NCBI GenBank assembly: GCA_963790085.1
Contig: CAWBNH010000013.1
Coordinates: forward strand, 602,476 to 666,475
DNA: 64,000 bases
Direction of reading: 5' to 3'
Source of the DNA: CAXMST01 sp963790085
GTDB taxonomy: Bacteria; Actinomycetota; Thermoleophilia; Solirubrobacterales; 70-9
Shown: in pieces, positions 8,804 through 17,976 of the stretch
How positions within the stretch are numbered: position 1 is the first letter of the stretch
Layout: every line of letters starts with the position of its first letter
Position numbers and translations under genes: made by a program
The notes under the pieces: model-generated
What the model saw: the letters and a program-made list of their open reading frames with translations, nothing else
Told to the model about the DNA's origin: nothing
Databases searched by the model: none

Positions 8804-9660
8804 GGGGTCGTCTCCTCACCCATCAGCGACTCGGAGCCGGCGAAGCGGATGTAGATCAGAACCATCACCAGGATCACAGCCATCACCACGAACGAGAGCG
8901 CGGCGGCGGTCGGGTAGTTCTGCGTTCGCAGGTACTGGTCCTGGATCACGTTGCCGATCATCGCCTGGTTCGGCCCACCGAGGAAGGTGGCGTTGACGTA
9001 GTCACCGAAGGCGGGGATGAAGGTGAGCAGCGTGCCCGCGACGATGCCGGGCGCCGAGAGTGGCAGCGTCACCCTGAGGAATGCCTGGCGGGAGCTCGAG
9101 TAGAGGTCCTTGGCAGCCTCGATGAAACCCTCGTCGAGCTGCTCGAGGCTCGCGTAGATCGGCAGGATCATGAACGGCAGGAAGTTGTAGGTGATGCCCA
9201 TGATCACCGAGGAGTCGGTCTCCAGCAGCCGGCCGTCCTCGGAGATGATCCCGATCGTGCGGAAGAAGTCGGCAATCTGGCCCTGATCGGTAAGGATCGT
9301 CTGCCAGGCGAGTGTCCGGATCAGATAGGTTGTGAAGAACGGGGCGACGACGGCGAACAGCATCAGGTTCTTCCAGCGTCCCGCCTTGAACGCGATCGCA
9401 TAGGCGAGCGGGTAGGCGATCAGCAGGCAGAGCAGCGTCGCGATGATCGAGAACCTGAACGAGCGCAGGAACTGCGTGTCGAAGCTGCCGACCGAGTCGC
9501 TGAAGTTGGCCCACTGCCAGGTCAGCGAGAAGCCGGTGTCGATCGATCCCTCCTCGAGCGCGACGATCGCCATGAACGCCATCGGCACCGCGAAGAAGAC
9601 CAGGAGCCAGAACAGCCCCGGCCCCATCAGGGCATACGGAGTGAAGCGGCGGCTCTTCAT
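8800..9660 (-). CDS. potB: Polyamine ABC transporter permease, PotB type
   Basis: An inner-membrane permease (286 residues) with six predicted helices and a binding-protein-dependent transport signature around AAKDLYSSSRQAFLRVTLP. It forms the translocation pore with PotC. It lies 66 bases downstream of the copy 2 binding-protein gene in the same operon and overlaps potC by 4 bases. Confidence 0.92.
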   Translation of the reverse strand: MKSRRFTPYALMGPGLFWLLVFFAVPMAFMAIVALEEGSIDTGFSLTWQWANFSDSVGSFDTQFLRSFRFSIIATLLCLLIAYPLAYAIAFKAGRWKNLMLFAVVAPFFTTYLIRTLAWQTILTDQGQIADFFRTIGIISEDGRLLETDSSVIMGITYNFLPFMILPIYASLEQLDEGFIEAAKDLYSSSRQAFLRVTLPLSAPGIVAGTLLTFIPAFGDYVNATFLGGPNQAMIGNVIQDQYLRTQNYPTAAALSFVVMAVILVMVLIYIRFAGSESLMGEETTP

Positions 9661-9726
9661 CGGGTCCCGGTGCCGATTCTCGAGCGCCGCCGCTTCAACT
9701 CAGCTCTCTCCTCTTCCGCCAGCTGG

Positions 9727-10881
9727 TCAGCCGCCGCTGATCAGTTGCTGCCAGCGTTCCTCGACCTCGGTCACGCCGTCAGCCGGGGGGTCCCCCTGGG
9801 TCGAGCAGTTCCCGGTGTACTCGTCGGTCGGGAAGATCAGCTCGCTCTTGGCGAGCTCAGGGTCCTCCTGCTCGAAGATCTCCTGGACGCCCTGCACCGG
9901 GGTGATGTAGTTGTTGTACGCCGCGATCTGCGTCTGGTTGGCCGGGTCGTACACGTAGTTCATGAACGCGTACGCGGCGTCCGGGTTCGGCGCGCCGACC
10001 GGCACCACCATGTTGTCCGACCAGAGGATGCAGCCCTCATCCGGCATCACGAAGTTGATGTCGGCGTTGTCGGCCTGCAACTGGATCGCGTCCCCGGACC
10101 AGCCGATCGTCACGACCGCGTCGCCGCGCGCGAGGTCGTCGGTGTAGTCGTTGCCGGTCAGCTTCCGGATCTGCCCCGACTTGACCGCCTCGTCGAGCCT
10201 GTCGATCGCGTCGAGCCAGTCCTGGGTGGTCGCCTCCTGGGGATCGACCCCGTCGGCCTTCATGATCAGTGGCACCGTGTCGCGAAGCTCGGTCAGCACC
10301 GTCACCTTGCCCTTGTACTGGGGGTCGAAGATGTCGTTGATCGAGGTCACGTCCGGCGCCTCCGCGGTGTTGACCACCAGGCCGGTCATGCCGCTCTGCC
10401 ACGGCACCGTGTAGGAGCGGTCGGGGTCGATCGAGGGGCTCTTCAGGCTCTCGATCAGGTTGTCGTTGACCTCGCCGATCGCGTCCTTGTCGAGGTCCTG
10501 CAGGTAGCCGAGGTCGTACATCTTCTTCGCCATCCAGTCGGTGACGACGATGATCGAGCGATCGGCGGACTGCCCGCTCGACAGGTCGGGGCGCAGCTTC
10601 GCGAAGATCTCGTTGTTGTCGTTGACGTCCTCGATGTAGTCGACCTTGACGCCGGCCTCGTCCTCGAACTCGGGGATCGTCTTGCGGTCGATGTAGAACG
10701 GCCACTGCGAGATCACCAGCTCGCCGCCGACCGTCCCGGTCGCCTCGGCGGTTGTCACCTCGCCCTCGTTGCCGCCGCCGCCGAGGTCGCTGCCGCATGC
10801 CGCCAGCGCGAGCGCGGCCGCGAGCGCGGCAACGGTCATCAGAAGCCCCTTTGTCCGTGTCCTGCCCCTGGTCTTGTTCAT
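9727..10881 (-). CDS. potD: Polyamine ABC transporter substrate-binding lipoprotein (copy 2)
   Basis: A PotD-like lipoprotein of 384 residues. The signal peptide MNKTRGRTRTKGLLM... ends in the lipobox LAAC. The mature part is nearly the same as copy 1; the differences cluster at about residues 195-208 and 270-285 of the protein (for example LIMKADGVDPQE against MILQGNGIAPED), which may tune ligand preference. Its ATG overlaps the potA stop codon (ATGA), so it is the copy most tightly coupled to the ATPase. Confidence 0.92.
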   Translation of the reverse strand: MNKTRGRTRTKGLLMTVAALAAALALAACGSDLGGGGNEGEVTTAEATGTVGGELVISQWPFYIDRKTIPEFEDEAGVKVDYIEDVNDNNEIFAKLRPDLSSGQSADRSIIVVTDWMAKKMYDLGYLQDLDKDAIGEVNDNLIESLKSPSIDPDRSYTVPWQSGMTGLVVNTAEAPDVTSINDIFDPQYKGKVTVLTELRDTVPLIMKADGVDPQEATTQDWLDAIDRLDEAVKSGQIRKLTGNDYTDDLARGDAVVTIGWSGDAIQLQADNADINFVMPDEGCILWSDNMVVPVGAPNPDAAYAFMNYVYDPANQTQIAAYNNYITPVQGVQEIFEQEDPELAKSELIFPTDEYTGNCSTQGDPPADGVTEVEERWQQLISGG

Positions 10882-11996
10882 CCTGATGTCGCCTCCTCGG
10901 CGTCTCGTTGATTCTCAAGCTGCTGCTTCGCGACCGACTCGCGCACGAGGTGCACCGCGTCCGGCATCCACGAGAGCCGCACCCTGGCGCCTCCGCCCGG
11001 GAGCCGCTGGCGCTCGGACTCGTCCGCGTTCGGCACGAGCACGGTCATCGGCACGTCGCCGGGGAGCATCACGACGATCTGCGTCGAGGTGCCGAGATAG
11101 ACGGAGCTCGCGACGGTCCCCTCGACGCTCGCGCCCGCCGGCGCGGGCGCGGAGGCGTCGCTGATCTGGAGCTTCTCGGGCCGGACCACCACGTGGCAGT
11201 GATCCCCCGGGGAGAAACCGTCTGAGGGGGCGTCGATCTCGGGGCCCGCGTCGAGCTTGACGCTGCAGCGCGGCCCGTTGGCGGTCGTGACGGTCCCCGG
11301 CATCAGATTCGAGACGCCGATGAAGCCGGCGACGAACGTCGTCGCCGGGCGCTCGTAGACCTCCTCGGGGTCGGCCACCTGCTCGATGACTCCCTCGTTC
11401 ATCACCGCGATCCGATCGGACATCGTCAGCGCTTCCTCCTGGTCGTGCGTGACGTAGACGAAGGTGATGCCGACCTCGCGCTGGATCCGCTTCAACTCGA
11501 TCTGAAGCCCCTTGCGGAGCTTCAGGTCGAGGGCGCCGAGCGGCTCGTCGAGCAGCAGGACCTTCGGCAGGTTGACCACTGCGCGGGCCAGGGCGACCCG
11601 CTGCTGCTGGCCGCCCGAGAGTTGATTGGGCTTGCGGTTCGCTTCGCCCCAGAGCCCGACGCGCTCGAGCTCGGCCTGGACCCGCTGGTCGGCCTCCCCC
11701 TTGTCGACGCCCTTACGACGCAGTCCGTAGCCGACGTTGTCCTTGACCGACAGGTGCGGGAACAGCGCGTAGCTCTGGAAGACCGTGTTCGTCGGGCGCT
11801 TGTGGGGCGGCAGCCCGGCGACGTCCTCGCCCTCGATCTGGATCCGGCCCTCATTCGGCTCCTCGAAGCCGGCAACCATCCGCAGCGTCGTCGTCTTGCC
11901 GCAGCCGCTTGGACCGAGCATCGTGAAGAACTCGCCCTGGGCGATGTCGAGGTCGATGTCGTTGACGGCGGTGAAGTCGCCAAACCTCTTGACCAC
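10878..11996 (-). CDS. potA: Polyamine ABC transporter ATPase
   Basis: The ATP-hydrolysing subunit of the importer. It has Walker A GPSGCGKTT (28-36), the ABC signature LSGGQQQR (126-133), Walker B VLLLDEP (146-152) and a C-terminal TOBE domain (about 260-350). The GTG at 11996 is the first standard start but cuts into the first beta strand (the frame upstream reads LPSVSLRSVVKRF). The true start is probably further upstream; an ATC at 12083 sits 4 bases after a strong GGAGG and would give 401 residues. First gene of a six-gene operon read away from the aminotransferase. Confidence 0.9.
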   Translation of the reverse strand: MVKRFGDFTAVNDIDLDIAQGEFFTMLGPSGCGKTTTLRMVAGFEEPNEGRIQIEGEDVAGLPPHKRPTNTVFQSYALFPHLSVKDNVGYGLRRKGVDKGEADQRVQAELERVGLWGEANRKPNQLSGGQQQRVALARAVVNLPKVLLLDEPLGALDLKLRKGLQIELKRIQREVGITFVYVTHDQEEALTMSDRIAVMNEGVIEQVADPEEVYERPATTFVAGFIGVSNLMPGTVTTANGPRCSVKLDAGPEIDAPSDGFSPGDHCHVVVRPEKLQISDASAPAPAGASVEGTVASSVYLGTSTQIVVMLPGDVPMTVLVPNADESERQRLPGGGARVRLSWMPDAVHLVRESVAKQQLENQRDAEEATSG

Positions 11997-12194
11997 GGAC
12001 CGCAGCGAGACGCTCGGCAGTCCCGCTCCGTTCGCGTCGTGGAGGCCGGCAGCGGTCGCAGTTGTCGGCTCTTGGTCCGTGATCTCTCCTCCGTCAATCC
12101 GTGCCCCGTGGGACCAGGTGGCGCCTTCGTAGGCGGAACTATGTCCTATCCGTCGGACTTTGCAATCCCCGGATGCCCCAAAGTATCAGTCGTT

Positions 12195-12215
12195 GCTTGT
12201 ACGAGTCGTACAAGC
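12195..12215. promoter_or_regulatory. Perfect 10-bp inverted repeat with 1-base spacer, candidate operator
   Basis: The arm GCTTGTACGA is followed after one base by its exact reverse complement. The site lies in the roughly 250-base region between the divergent potA and aminotransferase genes and overlaps a plausible plus-strand -35 (TTGTAC, 12197-12202; 16-base spacer; -10 TAATCT at 12219-12224). The PucR protein encoded at 13739 is the natural candidate binder. That pairing is inference. Confidence 0.6.
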
Positions 12216-12224
12216 AGGTAATCT
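12197..12224 (+). promoter_or_regulatory. Candidate promoter of the aminotransferase operon
   Basis: TTGTAC and TAATCT are separated by 16 bases, with the -35 inside the palindrome. This predicts a 5' leader of about 95 bases before the ATG at 12328. Apart from this promoter and its palindrome, I see nothing else defined between 12084 and 12327. Confidence 0.4.
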
Positions 12225-12327
12225 CGGGTTGAACGAATCTCCGGTTGTGCGCCTCAGGGGCAGGGTCTACCGTTGTGCAAACCGTCGACCGACTCACAAT
12301 CCAGGAACATCAAGGAAGGGATACTCG

Positions 12328-13722
12328 ATGGCGACAGCAACCGTCAAGCCAGCTGCCGGTCAGCAGAGCGCGCTCCAGGAGATGGGCCGCAGGCACCTAT
12401 GGATGCACTTCTCCCGGATGGGCTCCTATGACCAGTCCCACGAGATCCCGATCATCTCCCGCGGCGAGGGGCCCTACGTGTACGACGAGCACGGCCGGCG
12501 CTACCTCGACGCCCTCAGCGCCCTCTTCTGCTGCAATGCCGGCCACGGTCGAGCCGAGTACGGCGACGTGGCCGCGGCCCAGATCCGCGAGCTCGACTTC
12601 TACACGAACTGGAGCTACGCACATCCGCGCGCGATCGAGCTCGCGGCGAAGATCGCCGAGTTGGCGCCTGGCGATCTGAACCGCGTCTTCTTCGTCAACT
12701 CCGGATCGGAGGCGGTCGAGTCGGCGATCAAGATCGCCCGCAACTGGCATCGCGCCCACGGCCGCGGCCAGCGGACCAAGGTGATTGCGCGCGAGGTCGC
12801 CTATCACGGGACGACGATGGGCGCCCTGGCGGCGACCGGATTGACCGACCTCAAGGTTCCGTTCGAGCCGGAGATGCCGGGGGGCGTGCACGCGCCGAAC
12901 ACCCTCGAGTACCACTGGCCAGAGGGTCGGGATCCGCTCTGGGCGGCGGAGAAGATCCGCGAGCGGATCGAGTTCGAGGGCCCCGACACCGTTGCCGCGG
13001 TGATCCTCGAGCCGCTCCAGAACGCCGGCGGCTGCATCCCGCCTCAGGAGGGCTACTTCCAGCGCGTCCGCGAGATCTGCGACGAGTTCGGCGTGCTGTT
13101 GATCAGCGACGAGGTGATCTGCTCCTGGGGCCGGCTCGGCCACTTCTTCGGCTGCGAGCGCTACGGCTATCAGCCGGACATGATCACGACCGCGAAGGCG
13201 CTGACCGGGGCCTACGTCCCGATGGGCGCCTGCATCGTCAGCGATGAGGTCTTCGAGCCGTTCGGAACCGGCCACGCCAGCCTCGTGCACGGCTCGACGT
13301 TCGGAGGCCATCCGGTCGCCGCGGCCGTGGCGCTGCGCAACATCCAGGTCTTCGAGGACGAGGACCTCTGCGGACACGTGCGGGCGAAGGAGGGCGAGTT
13401 CCGCGGCATGCTCGAGGAGCTGCGCGATATCCCGATCGTCGGCGACGTCCGCGGGGCCGGCTTCTTCCACGCGCTCGAGCTGGTCAAGGACCGCGACACC
13501 AAGGAGTCCTTCGACGATGAGGAGTCGGAGTGGCTGCTGCGCGACTTCCTCTCCGGCGAGCTCTACAAGAACGGTCTGATCTGCCGGGCCGACGACCGGG
13601 GCGACCCGGTGATTCAGCTCGCGCCGCCGCTGGTCTGCGACACCGAGCAGTTCGAGGAGATCGTCGGCGTCCTGCGACCGATCCTCGAGGAGGCCAGCCA
13701 GATCATCGAGGGTCGTAGCTGA
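12328..13722 (+). CDS. Class III PLP aminotransferase (putrescine/polyamine:pyruvate type)
   Basis: An omega-aminotransferase of 464 residues. The PLP lysine is Lys290 in TTAKALTGAY, the ring-nitrogen aspartate is Asp261 in ISDEVICSWGR, and SGSEAVE (125-131) and YHG (159-161) line the cofactor pocket. The family includes SpuC-like putrescine:pyruvate and beta-alanine:pyruvate transaminases. The adjacent alanine dehydrogenase and aminobutyraldehyde-type dehydrogenase support transfer of an amine group to pyruvate, giving alanine and an amino-aldehyde. The ATG at 12328 is chosen for its AAGGAAGGG ribosome site 7 bases upstream; the longer in-frame extension upstream runs through the promoter. 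Confidence 0.9.
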   Translation: MATATVKPAAGQQSALQEMGRRHLWMHFSRMGSYDQSHEIPIISRGEGPYVYDEHGRRYLDALSALFCCNAGHGRAEYGDVAAAQIRELDFYTNWSYAHPRAIELAAKIAELAPGDLNRVFFVNSGSEAVESAIKIARNWHRAHGRGQRTKVIAREVAYHGTTMGALAATGLTDLKVPFEPEMPGGVHAPNTLEYHWPEGRDPLWAAEKIRERIEFEGPDTVAAVILEPLQNAGGCIPPQEGYFQRVREICDEFGVLLISDEVICSWGRLGHFFGCERYGYQPDMITTAKALTGAYVPMGACIVSDEVFEPFGTGHASLVHGSTFGGHPVAAAVALRNIQVFEDEDLCGHVRAKEGEFRGMLEELRDIPIVGDVRGAGFFHALELVKDRDTKESFDDEESEWLLRDFLSGELYKNGLICRADDRGDPVIQLAPPLVCDTEQFEEIVGVLRPILEEASQIIEGRS

Positions 13723-13738
13723 CCGTCCGGGAGCCAGG

Positions 13739-15301
13739 GTGCTCACCGTCCAGAGCCTGCTCGACGATCTCGGTCTCGAGCCGGCTGTCGGCCTCGACGG
13801 GAAGTCGAGGCCGATTCGCTGGGTCCACATCTCCGAGCTCGAGGATCCGACCCCGTTCCTCTCCGGCGGCGAACTGCTGCTGACGACCGGGATCAACCTG
13901 GCGACGGCCGCCAAGCAGCGCAAGTTCGCGAAGCTGCTCGCCGCCAACGATCTGGCGGCGCTGGGTTTCGGGACCGGCTTCGACCACAAGGGCCTGCCCG
14001 TCGCGCTGCGGAGCGAGTGCGAGGCTCGCGGTCTGCCGCTGTTCGAGGTCCCCTACGAGATGCCGTTCATCGCGATCACCGAGCGCGCCTTCACCAGGCT
14101 CGTCAACGAGCAGTTTGGCGTCCTCGAGCGCGGCATCGAGGTGCACGCCAAGCTCGAGGGCCTGGTTCTCGCCGAGCGCGGGTTGAGCGAGGTGATGCGG
14201 GCGATCGCGGACGCTGTCCACGGCGCCGCGCTGCTGCTCGATGCGGAGGGCGAGGAGCTCAGCCGGCACCCCCAGGAGCGCGGCCTGTCGGCGCAGGCGG
14301 TCGCCTCGATCCGAACCGAGGTGGCGAAGCGGTCGGCCGGCTCCCGGGAGGCCCTGTTCGTGCCCGACAGCGGGCCGCTCGCCGGCCGCGCGGTGGCCGT
14401 TCCGGTCCCGGTCGGCGGCGGCGGCCCCCGCGGACACTGGCTGGTTGCAGCCCGGCGCGAGGGCCAGATCGGAGACCTCGAGCGGCTGCTCGCCCGGCAG
14501 GCGGCGATGGTGATCGCCCTCGAGCTGATGCGGGAGCGCGTGGTCCGGAACACCGAGCGGCGGCTCGCCGGGGACGTGCTCGCTGAGGCGATCGGTGGCA
14601 ACCTCAAGCCCGAGGAGCTGCGCGGGCGGCTCGCCCCGTTCGGCATCTCCGGCCCGGTTGCGGTGCTGCTCTTCGAGCTCGATCCCCGTCCCGGCGATGC
14701 CGGGGAACTGGCCGCTGCCCTCGGCGACGGCGGCTTCCCATCGCTGGTCGCGGTCAACAATGCCGCCGGCCGCCCGCTGTTGTGCGCGATCTTCGAGCCG
14801 GTCGACTCCGATCCGCTGGAGATCGCGAGGCGCGCGCTGGCGATCCTGTCGACCGACGGGCGGCAGGTCAGGGCGGCGGTCAGCAGGCCGACGCCGGTCG
14901 ACTCGCTGCGACGCGGCTTCCACGAGGCCCGCTGCGCCCTGGAGGCGACCAGCATCGCGAACGGAAGCGCTCCCGACGTCGCCTCTCACAAGGACCTCGG
15001 AGCGTTCACTCTGCTGCTCTCGATTCAGGACGACGAGGCGCTGAGGACGTATGCCGACAACCTGCTCTCTCCGATCGAGGAGGGGGAGGGTGAGTACGGT
15101 CCGGAGCTGCTCCGTTCGCTGGAGGCGTTCATCGCCCGCAACGGCCAGTGGGAGCGGGCGGCGCGCGATCTCTTCTGCCATCGACATACTCTGCGTTACC
15201 GCATGCGCCGCATCGAGGAGCTGACCGGCCGCGATCTCGGGCACGCCCAGGACCGGATCGAGCTATGGCTGGCGCTGCGCGCCCGGGAGCTGGTCCGGTG
15301 A
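13739..15301 (+). CDS. PucR-family transcriptional regulator
   Basis: 520 residues with three parts: an N-terminal PucR ligand-sensing domain (about 1-125, starting LTVQSLLDDLGLEP), a central GGDEF-like/GAF-like region, and a C-terminal PucR helix-turn-helix (about 455-515, with RNGQWERAARDLFCHRHTLRYRMRRIEELTG). PucR proteins usually activate or repress purine, amine or amino acid catabolism in response to a metabolite. It starts with GTG 16 bases after the aminotransferase stop and is followed by ald, so it probably controls this catabolic operon and possibly the divergent pot operon through the palindrome at 12195. Confidence 0.92.
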   Translation: MLTVQSLLDDLGLEPAVGLDGKSRPIRWVHISELEDPTPFLSGGELLLTTGINLATAAKQRKFAKLLAANDLAALGFGTGFDHKGLPVALRSECEARGLPLFEVPYEMPFIAITERAFTRLVNEQFGVLERGIEVHAKLEGLVLAERGLSEVMRAIADAVHGAALLLDAEGEELSRHPQERGLSAQAVASIRTEVAKRSAGSREALFVPDSGPLAGRAVAVPVPVGGGGPRGHWLVAARREGQIGDLERLLARQAAMVIALELMRERVVRNTERRLAGDVLAEAIGGNLKPEELRGRLAPFGISGPVAVLLFELDPRPGDAGELAAALGDGGFPSLVAVNNAAGRPLLCAIFEPVDSDPLEIARRALAILSTDGRQVRAAVSRPTPVDSLRRGFHEARCALEATSIANGSAPDVASHKDLGAFTLLLSIQDDEALRTYADNLLSPIEEGEGEYGPELLRSLEAFIARNGQWERAARDLFCHRHTLRYRMRRIEELTGRDLGHAQDRIELWLALRARELVR

Positions 15302-15332
15302 CCTTGACAACCAACGAGGAGGAGTAGCAGGC

Positions 15333-16469
15333 ATGAAGGTGGGTGTTCCGACCGAGATCAAGGACGACGAGTACCGGGTCGCGCTGACCGCGGTCGGCGC
15401 TCGCGAGCTGCTCGAGAGCGGCCACGAGGTGCTCGTGCAGAAGGGCGCCGGCGAGGGCAGTGCGATCGCCGATGCCGACTACGCGGCGCAGGGCGCGAAG
15501 ATCCTGCCGACGGCCGAGGAGGTCTTCGCAGAGGCCGAGCTCTTGCTCGGCGTCAAGGAGCCACAGCCCGTGGAGGTCGAGATGCTCGACGCCGAGACCG
15601 TGCTGTTCACCTACCTGCACCTGGCGCCTGATCCCGATCTGACCAGCGGGCTCTGCGAGAGCGGCGCGACGTGCATCGCCTACGAGACGGTCGAGGACCG
15701 GAATGGGCGCCTGCCGCTGCTCGCTCCGATGAGCGAGGTGGCGGGCAAGATCGCAACCCAGGCCGGCGCCTTCTTTCTCGAGAAGCCGCTCGGCGGCCGC
15801 GGGATCTTGCTCGGCGGCGTTCCCGGCGTGGCCGCGGCCAACGTGATGGTGATCGGTGGTGGAGCAGTCGGCTTCAACGCCGCGACGATCGCGATCGGCA
15901 TGCAGGCGGACGTCTTCGTCTACGAGAAGTCGATCGACCGCCTGCGCGAGCTGGACGTCGCCTTCGCCGGGCGCTGCTCGACCGTGCACAGCTCGACCCT
16001 GGCAGTCGAGCAGATGCTCCCGCACGCCGACCTGGTGATCGGCGCCGTGCTCCTGCACGGGGCGAAGGCCCCGCACGTGATCAAGCGCGAGCAGCTTGCG
16101 CTGATGCGCGAGCACGCGGTGTTGGTCGACGTCGCCATCGACCAGGGCGGATGCTTCGAGACCTCGCGCCCGACGACCCACCGCGATCCGACCTTCGAGG
16201 TCGACGGGATCACTCACTACTGCGTGGCGAACATGCCGGGTGCGGTCCCGATCACCTCGACCTACGCGCTCACCAACGCGACGCTTCCCTACGTACTCGC
16301 GCTCGCCGACCACGGCGTCGAGGGGGCGCTCGAGCGCTACCCGGGTCTTCGGCCCGGGGTCAACGTCGCGGATGGCCGGGTCACCCACCCGGCGGTCGCC
16401 GAGGCGGTCGGCCGCGACTACGTACCGCCGGAGGAGGCCCTCGGCATCGGGGCTGCACCAGTCAACTGA
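15333..16469 (+). CDS. ald: Alanine dehydrogenase
   Basis: A 378-residue NAD-dependent enzyme that converts alanine to pyruvate, ammonia and NADH. Catalytic and substrate residues known from the family are all at their usual positions: Arg15, Lys75, His96 and Asp270. The NAD-binding loop is VIGGGAVGFNAA (173-184). A GAGGAGGAG ribosome site precedes the ATG. In this operon it would regenerate the pyruvate used by the aminotransferase while releasing the amine nitrogen as ammonium. Confidence 0.97.
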   Translation: MKVGVPTEIKDDEYRVALTAVGARELLESGHEVLVQKGAGEGSAIADADYAAQGAKILPTAEEVFAEAELLLGVKEPQPVEVEMLDAETVLFTYLHLAPDPDLTSGLCESGATCIAYETVEDRNGRLPLLAPMSEVAGKIATQAGAFFLEKPLGGRGILLGGVPGVAAANVMVIGGGAVGFNAATIAIGMQADVFVYEKSIDRLRELDVAFAGRCSTVHSSTLAVEQMLPHADLVIGAVLLHGAKAPHVIKREQLALMREHAVLVDVAIDQGGCFETSRPTTHRDPTFEVDGITHYCVANMPGAVPITSTYALTNATLPYVLALADHGVEGALERYPGLRPGVNVADGRVTHPAVAEAVGRDYVPPEEALGIGAAPVN

Positions 16470-16509
16470 GCGACCGCAAGACCCGCAAGGACTGACGAGG
16501 CGAAGAGAG

Positions 16510-17955
16510 ATGGCAACCGCAACTGCGACCAAGCTGCACAACTTCATCGACGGCCGGCTGGTCGATCCCGCCGACGGCGCGACCGAGGAGGTGGTCAACC
16601 CCGCAACGGGCGAGGTGATCGCCGAGGCACCGCTGTCGAGCGCCGAGGACGTCGACCGCGCGGTGCACGCGGCCCGCGGCGCCTTCGACGGCTGGGCGAC
16701 CATGACCCCCGGCGATCGTGCCACCGCGCTGATCAGGCTCGCCGATCTGATCGAGGAGCACGCAGACATGCTCAGCGATCTCGAGGCGGCGGACGCGGGC
16801 AAGCCGCGGCACCACTTCATCGAGGACGAGATCCCGATGATGGCCGACAACCTCCGGTTCTTCGCCGGCGCCGGCCGCACCCTTCCGGGCCAGGCTGCCG
16901 GCGAGTACGTCGAGAATCGAACCTCGATCATCCGGCGTGAGCCCGCCGGCGTGGTCGGTCAGATCACGCCCTGGAACTACCCGCTGATGATGGCGATCTG
17001 GAAGATCGGGCCGGCGCTTGCGGCCGGCTGCACGGTCGTGCTCAAGCCCGCGGAGACGACGCCGATCTCGACCCTGAAGCTGGCCGAGCTCTCCGCCGAT
17101 ATCTTCCCGGCGGGTGTGCTGAACGTGATCGGCGGCCACGGGGATCCGGCCGGATCGACGCTGGTCACCCATCCCGAGGTCGACATGGTCTCGCTGACCG
17201 GGTCACCTGAGACGGGCAAGTGGATCGCGGCGCACGCCGCGGACACTCTCAAGCGGGTCCACCTCGAGCTCGGCGGCAAGGCCCCGGTGATCATCTTCGA
17301 TGACGCTGACATGGAGGCAGCGATGGAGACGATCGCCGCCTGCGGGTACTACAACGCGGGCCAGGACTGCACGGCGGCCTGCCGCGTGCTGGCCGGCTCC
17401 GGCGTCTACGACGACGTCGTCAGCGGCCTCGCCGATCAGGCCAAGGGGCTGGTGCTCGGCGACACCTTCGACGACTCGACCACGCTGGGCCCGGTCAACT
17501 CCCAGCGCCAGCGCCAACGCGTCGAGGGCTTTCTCGAGCGCCGGCCCGATCACGCGGAGGTCGTCGCCGGTGGCGGCGAGCCCGAGGGCCTGCCGGGGTT
17601 CTTCGTCGAGCCGACCGTGATCGCCGGGGTGCAGCAGGACGACGAGATGGTCCAGCAGGAGATCTTCGGGCCGGTGATCACCGTCCAGCGCTTCGCCGAC
17701 GAGGACGCCGCGATCGAGTGGGGCAACGGCACCCGCTACGGCCTCGCCGCCTCGGTCTGGACCCGTGACGTCGGCCGCGCGATGCGCGCTGCCAGGGCGC
17801 TGCGCTTCGGCGCCGTCTGGGTCAACGACCACATCACGTTCTGCTCCGAGATGCCGCACGGCGGCTTCAAGCAGTCGGGCTACGGCAAGGACATGTCGAT
17901 CTACGGGGTAGAGGACTACACCGAGATCAAGCACGTGATGATCAACCTCGAGTAG
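16510..17955 (+). CDS. Gamma-aminobutyraldehyde/betaine-aldehyde-type dehydrogenase
   Basis: An ALDH enzyme of 481 residues with Glu253 in HLELGGKAP, Cys287 in NAGQDCTAACR, and VGQITPWNYPL at 149-159. The NAGQDCTA motif is typical of PatD-like 4-aminobutanal dehydrogenases, which turn the product of putrescine transamination into GABA. The ATG at 16510 is preferred because the in-frame extension runs into the ald gene; a purine-rich GAGGCGAAGAGAG lies just upstream. It is the third enzyme of the operon, 40 bases after ald. Confidence 0.9.
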   Translation: MATATATKLHNFIDGRLVDPADGATEEVVNPATGEVIAEAPLSSAEDVDRAVHAARGAFDGWATMTPGDRATALIRLADLIEEHADMLSDLEAADAGKPRHHFIEDEIPMMADNLRFFAGAGRTLPGQAAGEYVENRTSIIRREPAGVVGQITPWNYPLMMAIWKIGPALAAGCTVVLKPAETTPISTLKLAELSADIFPAGVLNVIGGHGDPAGSTLVTHPEVDMVSLTGSPETGKWIAAHAADTLKRVHLELGGKAPVIIFDDADMEAAMETIAACGYYNAGQDCTAACRVLAGSGVYDDVVSGLADQAKGLVLGDTFDDSTTLGPVNSQRQRQRVEGFLERRPDHAEVVAGGGEPEGLPGFFVEPTVIAGVQQDDEMVQQEIFGPVITVQRFADEDAAIEWGNGTRYGLAASVWTRDVGRAMRAARALRFGAVWVNDHITFCSEMPHGGFKQSGYGKDMSIYGVEDYTEIKHVMINLE

Positions 17956-17976
17956 CCGGCCGAGCGGAGTCGCCCG

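Noticed and set aside
15003..15015. GGAGCGTTCACTC resembling the repeat arm
   Set aside because: Inside the pucR coding frame with no partner arm; likely chance.
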